This document shows, piece by piece, positions 1 to 7,030 of a stretch of 64,000 bases of DNA. The translations under genes and the position numbers were made by a program. Location of the stretch: the NCBI RefSeq assembly GCF_019966595.1, contig NZ_JAINFJ010000001.1:496001-560000 (forward strand). The letters run 5' to 3'. Numbering within the stretch: the first letter of the stretch is position 1; each line of letters starts with the position of its first letter. The DNA is from Oricola indica. Its GTDB lineage: Bacteria; Pseudomonadota; Alphaproteobacteria; Rhizobiales; Rhizobiaceae. The notes beneath the pieces were generated by a model that did no database searches, was not told the origin of the DNA, and saw nothing but the letters and a program-made list of their open reading frames with translations.

Positions 1-2
1 CG

Positions 3-566
3 CCCTATGAGGTGCTGACCGAAGCGCTCGTCGAGGGCATGCGTATCGTCGGTGAAGACTTCCGTGACGGTATCCTGTTCGTGCCGGAAGTGCTGCTGTC
101 GGCCAACGCGATGAAGGCGGGCATGAACATCCTGCGTCCGCTGCTCGTCGAAACCGGCGCCCCGAAGCTCGGCAAGATGGTGATCGGAACCGTCAAGGGC
201 GACATTCACGACATCGGCAAGAACCTCGTCGGCATGATGATGGAAGGCGCCGGCTTCGATGTCGTCGATCTCGGCATCAACAATCCGGTCGAGAACTATC
301 TCGAGGCTATCGAGCGCGAAGAGCCCGACATCGTCGGCATGTCCGCTCTTCTGACGACCACCATGCCCTACATGAAGGTCGTCATCGACACGCTGAAGGA
401 AAAGGGAATTCGCGAAGACCTGATCGTCCTGGTCGGTGGCGCGCCGCTGAACGAGGAGTTCGGCAAAGCCGTCGGCGCCGACGCCTATTGCCGCGACGCC
501 GCGGTCGCCGTCGAGACCGCGAAAGAGTTCATGAAGCGCAAGCACAACAGCCACGTAACCGCCTGA
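3..566 (+). CDS. Corrinoid (B12)-binding methyltransferase protein, 5' end missing
   Basis: The open frame runs in from the left edge, so the true start is outside the window; 187 residues are visible. It carries the corrinoid-binding signature DIHDIGKNLV, in which the DxHxxG histidine is the lower axial cobalt ligand, followed by a Rossmann-type B12 domain with a VGGAPLNEEFG segment. Family knowledge: such MtbC/MttC/MtgC-type proteins shuttle a methyl group from a substrate-specific methyltransferase (often MttB family) to a second methyltransferase. The methyl-THF:corrinoid methyltransferase at 6071 and the activator at 7031 are the likely partners. The substrate-specific methyltransferase is not in view and is expected to the left of the window. 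Confidence 0.9.
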   Translation, partial: PYEVLTEALVEGMRIVGEDFRDGILFVPEVLLSANAMKAGMNILRPLLVETGAPKLGKMVIGTVKGDIHDIGKNLVGMMMEGAGFDVVDLGINNPVENYLEAIEREEPDIVGMSALLTTTMPYMKVVIDTLKEKGIREDLIVLVGGAPLNEEFGKAVGADAYCRDAAVAVETAKEFMKRKHNSHVTA

Positions 567-590
567 TCGCGAATTTTCTTTTCGAATTCG

Positions 591-620
591 AAAGCCCGGA
601 TTTCCAGTCCGGGCTTTTTG
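591..620 (+). terminator. Rho-independent terminator after the corrinoid protein gene
   Basis: Perfect 10-bp stem: AAAGCCCGGA (591-600), loop TTTCCAG, then TCCGGGCTTT (608-617), with the T-run continuing to 619. It lies 25 bp past the stop codon of the corrinoid protein and separates it from the next gene on the same strand. Confidence 0.9.
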
Positions 621-656
621 CTTGCGGCCGATAGCGAGACGCTGTTGAAGGCAACG

Positions 657-2165
657 ATGCCAGCCCAATCGGATATCGATTCCAACGGTGAAACCGGGGT
701 CCGGAGCGCCCTGCTCCTGATCGCCGTGTTCCTCGCGCTGCGACTCCTGATCTCCTGGATTTTTCCGGCAACCAACGACGAAGCCTATGCCATCACCGTA
801 TCGCGTGACTGGTCGCTTTCCTATTTCGACCACCCGCCCGTCGCCTTCACGCTCGCCCGCCTGATGGCATGGTTGACGGGCACGGAAAGCGTGGCCGTCA
901 TCCGCCTGCCCTTCATCTTCGCCGGCGCGGTCAGCGGGTGGCTGATCTGGGATATCACCCGTCTCGCCTATGGCCGCTCCGCCGCCTTCTGGGCGCTCGC
1001 CTGGTACAGTGTCGCGCCGTTCTTCTTCATCTCCGCCGGCCATTTCGTCGTGCCCGACGGGCCGTTGAACCTCGCCCTCCTGGCGACGCTACGCCTTGTG
1101 CTGCCGGATCTTCTGGCGCCGGGTGCGAAATTGCGGACAGGCCGGTGGCTTTCCGCCGGGCTGTTTTTTGCGCTGGCGCTGGCTTCCAAATACCAGGCAG
1201 CCCTGTTCGGTCTTTCGGCCCTTATCTTCCTGATCGCGAGCCCCGCGCATCGCCGTTTGCTCGCATCGCCGACCCTCTGGGCAACACTGGCGATCGCAAT
1301 GCTGGGACTCGTTCCGACGCTCGTCTGGAACGCGTCTCATGACTGGATCTCTATCACATTCCAGGCGGGACGCGCTTCTGCCGATTCAGGAATTCTCCAT
1401 CCGGTGAACTTCCTGTCGGTTTTGGGCGGCCAGATTATCTATCTCCTGCCTGGCACCTGGCTGGTGATCCTGACCGCATCGTTAGGCGGCCTCATTCGGC
1501 CTGAACGGACCGCGGATCGGCTCTTCGCCTGGTTTGCAATCGTGCCGCCCGCCCTTTTTCTCGCCATTGCGCTTCTGTCGCGCGATTCACTGGCGCACTG
1601 GGCGATGAGCGGCTTCATGTTCGGCTTTCCTCTCGCCGGGCGCTGGACGGCGAACAATGTCGACCGATTCCGCGGATTGATCCTGTTCACATTTCGCGCC
1701 GCCTGCGCGCTGGTTCCGGCAGTCGCGCTGATAGTCGCGCTCCAGAGCCGTTACTCGTTTGCCGGAAGGGTCATTCCCGGTTTGCCGCAAAATTGGGAAA
1801 TCGGCAGGGAACTGCAGGACTGGACGGCGCTCGCCGAGGCGTGGCCGAAACTTGGCGCGCCTTCGGCGGTTATCGTCAAGAGCTGGGTGTTCGGCGCCAA
1901 GGCAGGCCATGCCCTCGGCCCAACCATCGACGTGATCCCTCTCTCCGATCCGCGGCATTTCCAGTATCTTGAAACGGGTGCGCACGACACGGCCATTGCC
2001 GTTCTGCCAGCCCGTGCCGGCGATGACGAAAGCGTGCTCCGCGACTATGTAAGATTGCTGGAGAATGCCGGCTATCGTCCGACCGGAGCTCCGACGGTCA
2101 TAAGCCAGATGACCGGAAGCCGTCCGCAATTCGAGCTTCTCGTCATTCCCGTCGAAAAACAGTGA
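657..2165 (+). CDS. GT39-like (ArnT/PMT-type) membrane glycosyltransferase
   Basis: 502 residues with many hydrophobic helices. The N-terminal periplasmic loop has NDEAYAI followed by YFDHPP, the acidic/aromatic arrangement typical of the GT-C families (GT39/GT83, lipid-linked sugar donors). The family moves a sugar or aminosugar from a polyprenyl phosphate to an outer acceptor; the acceptor here is unknown. I chose the ATG at 657 because GAAGG precedes it by about six bases; an in-frame non-ATG start at 618 would sit on the upstream terminator. The gene is convergent with the GT2-GtrA gene, which could supply the polyprenyl-phosphate sugar donor. Confidence 0.8.
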   Translation: MPAQSDIDSNGETGVRSALLLIAVFLALRLLISWIFPATNDEAYAITVSRDWSLSYFDHPPVAFTLARLMAWLTGTESVAVIRLPFIFAGAVSGWLIWDITRLAYGRSAAFWALAWYSVAPFFFISAGHFVVPDGPLNLALLATLRLVLPDLLAPGAKLRTGRWLSAGLFFALALASKYQAALFGLSALIFLIASPAHRRLLASPTLWATLAIAMLGLVPTLVWNASHDWISITFQAGRASADSGILHPVNFLSVLGGQIIYLLPGTWLVILTASLGGLIRPERTADRLFAWFAIVPPALFLAIALLSRDSLAHWAMSGFMFGFPLAGRWTANNVDRFRGLILFTFRAACALVPAVALIVALQSRYSFAGRVIPGLPQNWEIGRELQDWTALAEAWPKLGAPSAVIVKSWVFGAKAGHALGPTIDVIPLSDPRHFQYLETGAHDTAIAVLPARAGDDESVLRDYVRLLENAGYRPTGAPTVISQMTGSRPQFELLVIPVEKQ

Positions 2166-2170
2166 GCCGG

Positions 2171-2191
2171 GCGACGCCTTCTAGGTGTCGC
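2171..2191. terminator. Possible hairpin between convergent genes
   Basis: GCGACGCC (2171-2178) can pair with GGTGTCGC (2184-2191) around a five-base loop, with one G-T wobble in + strand RNA. It sits between the stop codons of the two glycosyltransferase genes and includes the stop of the minus-strand one. There is no T-run, so this is tentative. Confidence 0.3.
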
Positions 2192-3272
2192 GCCAGGTAA
2201 CGAGCTTTGTCACCGCATAGTTGAACACCGCGCTCATCAGTGCGCCCGCGAAGCCCGCCAGCGCCGCCGACCAGTCCCATTCGAACAGGCGGACCGAGAT
2301 CGACACATTGGCGAGCGCGCCGATACCGCAGATGATGTAGAAAGTCAGAAGGCCGGTCACGAAACGCCATCCGGTGAGCTTGCGATGCGCGTAGGTGACC
2401 TCATTGTTGAAGGCGAAGTTCGAGGTCATCGCCGCGAAGGTGGCGACGATCTGAGCAGTCGCGAAACCGACGCCAAAACTGGCATTCAACAGCAGCAGTG
2501 TCGCCATGTGCACGAACAGGCCGGTAAAACCGACAAGCCCGTAGAGTAGGAATTTTACCGGTATGAACCCGCCTGTGTAGCGCGAGATCAACAGACCGAG
2601 AAACTGCACCGTCACCAGAAAGCCCAGCTTGCTCTCGCCCTCGATTCGCTCGCGAAACTGGAACGGCACCTCGCGGATCTTCAGATCGTGTCCGAAGCGG
2701 CTGACGATATCGAACAGGATCTTGAACCCGTCGCGCGACACGACCCGCGCGGCCCTGTCGGCGACATCGCGCGTCATCATGAAGAAGCCGCTCATCGGGT
2801 CGGTCGTGTAGGCGCCGGTGATCCGGTTGGCGAGCGCGGTGGCCAGTTCGCTGCCCTTGGCCCGCGACTTCTTGACGAAGCCCGAGGATGCCGCGCCACC
2901 ATCGACATATCGGCTGCCGATCACCAGATCGGCGCCGTCGCGAATTTCGGCGAGCATGACGGGCAGACGCGTCTCGTCGTGCTGCATGTCCGCGTCCATG
3001 ACGACGACGACCGGCGCGTTGGCCGCCATCATGCCCTCGATACAGGCACCCGACAGGCCACGCCGGTTGATCCGCTTCACGCATCGCACATAGGGTTTCT
3101 CGCGACCGATCGAACGCGTCACGTCAGCCGTGCCGTCCGGGCTGTCGTCATCGACGACGATGACCTCAAACGGAGTGTCCCCCATGACCGCCGCGATCTT
3201 GTCGACGATCAGAGGTATGTTCTTCGCCTCGTTGAAGGCAGGCAGTATGACTGAAAGTTCCGGCGCTTTCAT
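2181..3272 (-). CDS. GT2 polyprenyl-phosphate glycosyltransferase fused to a GtrA membrane domain
   Basis: 363 residues. The N-terminal ~230 residues are a DPM1-like GT-A domain (ELSVILPAFNEAKNI, DDDSPDGT, DADMQHD) that would charge undecaprenyl phosphate with a sugar. The C-terminal ~130 residues contain about four hydrophobic helices matching GtrA, a family proposed to flip or anchor lipid-linked sugars. The ATG at 3272 is preceded by a GGGGACGGGA Shine-Dalgarno-like stretch. The next gene starts divergently about 110 bp away. It probably supplies donor for the convergent GT39-like enzyme; the final glycan is unknown. Confidence 0.85.
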   Translation of the reverse strand: MKAPELSVILPAFNEAKNIPLIVDKIAAVMGDTPFEVIVVDDDSPDGTADVTRSIGREKPYVRCVKRINRRGLSGACIEGMMAANAPVVVVMDADMQHDETRLPVMLAEIRDGADLVIGSRYVDGGAASSGFVKKSRAKGSELATALANRITGAYTTDPMSGFFMMTRDVADRAARVVSRDGFKILFDIVSRFGHDLKIREVPFQFRERIEGESKLGFLVTVQFLGLLISRYTGGFIPVKFLLYGLVGFTGLFVHMATLLLLNASFGVGFATAQIVATFAAMTSNFAFNNEVTYAHRKLTGWRFVTGLLTFYIICGIGALANVSISVRLFEWDWSAALAGFAGALMSAVFNYAVTKLVTWRDT

Positions 3273-3385
3273 TCCCGTCCCCAAGGAATTTGAAACCCGT
3301 GTGCGGCTTGTTGGTGTTCTGCGCGATAGAAAACCGCGCTTATCCACACTATGTCATGCCGGTATTGAAGAAAACTGAACGCCTC

Positions 3386-4009
3386 ATGGACGCAGACGGA
3401 CAAAAAGTCAGGGTGATAGCTTGCGGCATGATCGCGCGCGAGATTCTGGAAGTGTGCCGGATCAACGGCCTCGACCACATTTCGCTCACCTGCCTGCCGG
3501 CCGAATACCACAATCATCCGGAAAATATCGCGCCGGAGACCGACAAGGCCATACGCAAGGCGCGGGCCGAGGGCTACGAGCACATCTTCGTCGGCTACGC
3601 CGATTGCGGCACCGGCGGCATGCTCGACAAGGTCTGCGCGGAACATGGCGTCAGTCGCATCGCCGGGCCGCACTGTTTCTCCTTCTATATCGGCAACGAC
3701 ACCTTCGAGGCGGCGGACGGGGACTACCTCACGACCTTCTTCGTCACCGATTTCCTCGCCCGCCATTTCGAGGCGTTTCTGGTGAAGCCGCTTGGCCTCG
3801 ACCGGCATCCCGAATTGCGCGAGATGTATTTCGGCAATTATCAAAGAGTGCTCTACATCGCGCAGACGGACGATCCCGCCCTGACCGAAAAGGCCCGCGC
3901 AGCCGCAGAATTCCTCGGCCTGCCCTTCGAGCGCCAACTGACCGGATACGGCGATCTGGCCCCGGCTTTGCAGCAGGCCGGCCGGCTGGTAAAAGCGCCA
4001 CAATCGTAA
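3386..4009 (+). CDS. DUF1638 family protein
   Basis: 207 residues from ATG 3386, chosen because the conserved part begins at KVRVIACGMIAREI; in-frame starts at 3356 and 3290 (TTG) are possible. It matches the DUF1638 type by recognisable segments: VIACGMIAREI, YADCGTGG and GPHCFSF. Its cysteines (ACGM, DCGTGG, GPHC) are suggestive of a metal or cofactor site, but that is inference. I recall DUF1638 genes lying near corrinoid methyltransferase clusters in methanogens and rhizobia, which fits the neighbours here. No function is established. Confidence 0.75.
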   Translation: MDADGQKVRVIACGMIAREILEVCRINGLDHISLTCLPAEYHNHPENIAPETDKAIRKARAEGYEHIFVGYADCGTGGMLDKVCAEHGVSRIAGPHCFSFYIGNDTFEAADGDYLTTFFVTDFLARHFEAFLVKPLGLDRHPELREMYFGNYQRVLYIAQTDDPALTEKARAAAEFLGLPFERQLTGYGDLAPALQQAGRLVKAPQS

Positions 4010-4091
4010 ACCAAATCGTCGCAATTGCCGGTTATCGTCATGAACCTGACGTATACCCGCGCCATGAGCGTCCTCGAAGGCGGTTGAAAAG

Positions 4092-4742
4092 ATGTTGCAG
4101 CAGACTCCGGAACAATTCGAACCGGTTGAAGCTCCGCATTCCTATTGCCGTCCGCGCCCGCTCTCCCAGGTCCTGAGCGAACTCGCCGAAGAGGAACATG
4201 GCGAGGTTTCTGTCCGCCGCATCCGCGACGCGCTGGCCGACCGCTCCTTTGCGACTTTCCTGGTCTTTACCGCAGCCATCAACCTGCTGCCGTTCCCGCC
4301 CGGATCGACCGTGCTGCTCGGTGTGCCGATCGTGCTCGTCGCTTTCCAGATGGTGATCGGCTATCCGACTGTCTGGCTGCCGCGCTTCTTCCTGAATCGC
4401 TCGCTCAGCCACAAGGCGTTTCATCGCATGTCCACCTGGCTGATCCCGTTCCTGCGCCGCATGGAAAACTGGGTGCGACCGCGCTACTGGCCGTTCCCGA
4501 ACGCCAAGAGTGCCGAGAAGGTGGTCGGCCTGATCGCCCTCGTCTACGCCATCGCGGTCGTCATACCGATTCCCTTCGGAAACTGGCTGCCGGCGCTCGC
4601 CGTGTTCATCTGCGGAATTGCCCTGTCGGAGCGCGACGGCTTCTGGCTGGCCGTCGGCACCATCACCGGCGTTGTGGCGATCTGCATCATGATCGGCGTG
4701 GTGCTCGTCGCGCACGCCTTCGCCCACTCCTGGTTGCTCTAG
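4092..4742 (+). CDS. ExoD-like exopolysaccharide synthesis membrane protein
   Basis: 216 residues. It has a soluble N-terminus (LSQVLSELAEEEHGEVSVRRI), then three to four hydrophobic segments including NLLPFPPGSTVLLGVPIVLVAF and a C-terminal VVAICIMIGVVLVAHAF. This architecture and length match the ExoD family, named from Sinorhizobium meliloti mutants affected in exopolysaccharide and alkali tolerance; the biochemical role is unsettled. It follows the DUF1638 gene by 82 bp on the same strand and precedes the C1 genes. Confidence 0.8.
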   Translation: MLQQTPEQFEPVEAPHSYCRPRPLSQVLSELAEEEHGEVSVRRIRDALADRSFATFLVFTAAINLLPFPPGSTVLLGVPIVLVAFQMVIGYPTVWLPRFFLNRSLSHKAFHRMSTWLIPFLRRMENWVRPRYWPFPNAKSAEKVVGLIALVYAIAVVIPIPFGNWLPALAVFICGIALSERDGFWLAVGTITGVVAICIMIGVVLVAHAFAHSWLL

Positions 4743-4847
4743 ACGCCGCCGGCCTTCGCTGTCGCTTTTGAATTGCCGCGCGTCGTCGCGTAACAAGCCG
4801 TCCATGCCCGCTTGCGGCATTGCTTGTTCCCGACACGGAGGGCCATC

Positions 4848-5159
4848 GTGGCTGACAAAATCATCGTCTACTGGCGCGACATTCCTGCTCAGGTGATTAT
4901 TCGCCGACGGCGCGAGACCGCGAAACGCGAATTGCCGCTGCGCTTCACCGAAGCCATCGACATGTGCGCGATGCGCGTCGGTGCGCGCGACAGCGACGCC
5001 TATCTGGCGGAATGGCGCAAGGGCGACCCGATTGCCGTCGGCGACGACCTCGAGGCCGAAGCCGACAAGGCGATGAACGAGATCGAGACCGTTTACGACA
5101 AGGACCGGTTGTTGATGCTGGTGCGCAACGAGGGATTTGAGAAGGAACCCGCGCAATGA
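4848..5159 (+). CDS. Small Virulence_fact-domain protein
   Basis: 103 residues starting at GTG 4848, which has a strong CGGAGGG site six bases upstream. It begins ADKIIVYWRDIPAQVIIRRRRETAKREL and is highly charged, resembling the short alphaproteobacterial family labelled 'virulence factor' (Pfam Virulence_fact). That name is historical and no activity is known to me. Its stop overlaps the start of the MetF-like gene (ATGA at 5156-5159), so the two are almost certainly translated together. This implies a role in the methyl-THF pathway rather than in virulence. Confidence 0.65.
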   Translation: MADKIIVYWRDIPAQVIIRRRRETAKRELPLRFTEAIDMCAMRVGARDSDAYLAEWRKGDPIAVGDDLEAEADKAMNEIETVYDKDRLLMLVRNEGFEKEPAQ

Positions 5160-6058
5160 ATGCAGTTTCCATGGAAAAGGGCGCCGCGCCGAAGAGAATC
5201 GCCGCGTCCATCGAGGTTTCGCCGAAACAGGCGGCCGAATCGCCCGACCTGCCGGGGCTGTTTCCCGCCGGCGTGCGCGTCTACATCACCGATGTCGGCA
5301 CCGACACCAATGCGACGCTCGTTTCCGCCGCGAAGCGGGTTCACGACCTTGGCTACACGCCGGTGCCGCATTTCGCGTCGCGCCGCCTGACCACGAAGGC
5401 CGCCCTCGAAGACCGCATCAAGGCGATGGCCGAGGAAGCCGGCGTCCATGACGTGCTGGTCATCGGCGGCGGGCTGGAAAAGCAGGCCGGAGACTTCTCG
5501 TCCACCATGGAAGTGCTGGAAACCGGGTTTTTCGACAAATACGGCGTGACCGAGATGGGCGTCGCCGGACACCCCGAGGGCAGCCCGGATTTCTCGCCGG
5601 AAGTCGCGGTCGAAGCGCTCCGGCTCAAGAAATCCTTCGGCGAACGCACCGATGCGCGCATCCGCATCGTCACGCAGTTCGGTTTCGACGGCCAGAAATT
5701 CGTCGACTGGGCCGAGAGCCTTCGCGACCACGGCATCGATCTGCCGGTCCATCTCGGCGTCGCCGGCCCGGCCAAGATCACCACGCTTGTCAAATATGCG
5801 GCCATGTGCGGCGTCGGCAACTCGCTCGAGTTCTTCAAGCGCAACACCCGTTCGCTCGCCATGCTGGCGACCAGCCATTCGCCGGAAGGCGTCGTCGGAC
5901 CGATCGAGAAGCATGCGCTCGCCACGCCCGGCACGGCCATCAAGCAGATTCACGTCTTCCCCTTCGGCGGCATCAAAAAAGCCTCGCAGTGGCTTGAAGA
6001 ACGCGGCACATGGGATATAAAGACATCTTTATATCCTTCTATGAACTCCAAATCGTAG
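5156..6058 (+). CDS. Methylenetetrahydrofolate reductase-like protein (paralogue 1)
   Basis: 300 residues of a single MTHFR-type TIM barrel: SIEVSPK near the N-terminus, VPHFASRR, LVIGGG, AGHPEGSPDF, IVTQFGFD and HLGVAGPA, the usual folate and flavin segments of MetF. The family interconverts 5,10-methylene-THF and 5-methyl-THF. Next to a methyl-THF:corrinoid methyltransferase it would most plausibly oxidise methyl-THF made by demethylation, which is inference. It overlaps the upstream gene by four bases. A 24-bp palindrome (6013-6036) lies inside its last codons. A paralogue is encoded at 44559-45455. Confidence 0.85.
   Translation: MNAVSMEKGAAPKRIAASIEVSPKQAAESPDLPGLFPAGVRVYITDVGTDTNATLVSAAKRVHDLGYTPVPHFASRRLTTKAALEDRIKAMAEEAGVHDVLVIGGGLEKQAGDFSSTMEVLETGFFDKYGVTEMGVAGHPEGSPDFSPEVAVEALRLKKSFGERTDARIRIVTQFGFDGQKFVDWAESLRDHGIDLPVHLGVAGPAKITTLVKYAAMCGVGNSLEFFKRNTRSLAMLATSHSPEGVVGPIEKHALATPGTAIKQIHVFPFGGIKKASQWLEERGTWDIKTSLYPSMNSKS
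6013..6036. promoter_or_regulatory. Perfect 10+4+10 palindrome ahead of the corrinoid methyltransferase gene
   Basis: Arms GGATATAAAG (6013-6022) and CTTTATATCC (6027-6036) flank ACAT. The element lies in the last codons of the MetF-like gene and 35 bp before the next start codon. Its AT-rich ATAAAG..CTTTAT symmetry looks like a dimeric repressor site, similar to ArsR-type SahR/SamR methionine-cycle operators as I remember them. The regulator is not in the window. Confidence 0.55.
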
Positions 6059-6070
6059 GAACATCCATAA

Positions 6071-7021
6071 ATGGCTCGCACCATCGTCGCCTCGGCCACC
6101 CGGGAAATCGTCATCGGTTTCGACCAGCCCTTTTGCGTCATCGGCGAACGCATCAACCCGACCGGCCGCAAGAAACTCGCGGCCGAAATGGTCGAGGGCA
6201 ATTTCGAAACGGTGAAGGCCGACGCGCTGGCACAGGTCGCCGCCGGCGCGACGATGCTTGACGTGAATGCGGGCGTCACCGCCGTCGATCCGAACGCCAC
6301 CGAGCCCGCCCTGCTCGTCAAGACGCTGGAAATGGTGCAGGAACTGGTCGACGTTCCGCTCTCGATCGACTCCTCCGTCACCTCCGCCATCGAGGCCGCG
6401 CTGAAGGTCGCCAAGGGCCGCCCGCTGGTCAATTCGGTGACCGGTGAGGAGGAAAAGCTCGAGGCCATCCTGCCGCTGATCAAGAAATACGATGTCCCGG
6501 TCGTCGCCATCTCCAATGACGAGACCGGCATCTCGACTGACCCGGACGTGCGCTTCGCCGTCGCCAAGAAGATCGTCGAGCGCGCCGCCGATTACGGCAT
6601 CAAGGCCGAGGACATCGTGGTCGATCCGCTCGTCATGCCGATCGGCGCAATGGGCACCGCCGGCCAGCAGGTCTTCAAGCTGCTCTACCGCCTGCGCAAC
6701 GAACTCGGCGTCAACACCACCTGCGGCCTGTCCAACATCTCTTTCGGCCTGCCGCATCGCCACGGCATCAACGCCGCCTTCATCCCGATGGTGATCGCGT
6801 CCGGCATGACGTCGGCGATCATGAACCCCTGCCGTCCGCAGGAAATGGAGATGGTCCACGCCGCCAACGTGCTGAACGGCACCGACCCGGATTGCGGAAA
6901 CTGGATCATGACCTATCGCGACCATCAGCCCTCCGCGAGCGGTGCGGCGGCTCCGGCGCCTGCACGTGCGGCCGGCGGACGCCGCGGCGGACGCGCCGCG
7001 CGAACCGGCGCCGGCGCCTGA
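6071..7021 (+). CDS. Methyltetrahydrofolate:corrinoid protein methyltransferase
   Basis: 316 residues. The N-terminal ~285 residues form a pterin-binding (dihydropteroate synthase-like) barrel with GERINPTGRKKLAAEM, MLDVNAG and LSIDSS, as in AcsE, MtgA and the MetH folate domain. It would move the methyl group between Co(III)-methyl corrinoid protein and THF in the cytosol. An AGGA site precedes ATG 6071. The last ~30 residues are an Ala/Gly/Arg-rich tail (RRGGRAARTGAGA) absent from the core fold. The RACo-like activator follows after nine bases. Assignment to corrinoid chemistry rests on the neighbours at 3 and 7031. Confidence 0.88.
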   Translation: MARTIVASATREIVIGFDQPFCVIGERINPTGRKKLAAEMVEGNFETVKADALAQVAAGATMLDVNAGVTAVDPNATEPALLVKTLEMVQELVDVPLSIDSSVTSAIEAALKVAKGRPLVNSVTGEEEKLEAILPLIKKYDVPVVAISNDETGISTDPDVRFAVAKKIVERAADYGIKAEDIVVDPLVMPIGAMGTAGQQVFKLLYRLRNELGVNTTCGLSNISFGLPHRHGINAAFIPMVIASGMTSAIMNPCRPQEMEMVHAANVLNGTDPDCGNWIMTYRDHQPSASGAAAPAPARAAGGRRGGRAARTGAGA

Positions 7022-7030
7022 CGGGAGCCC

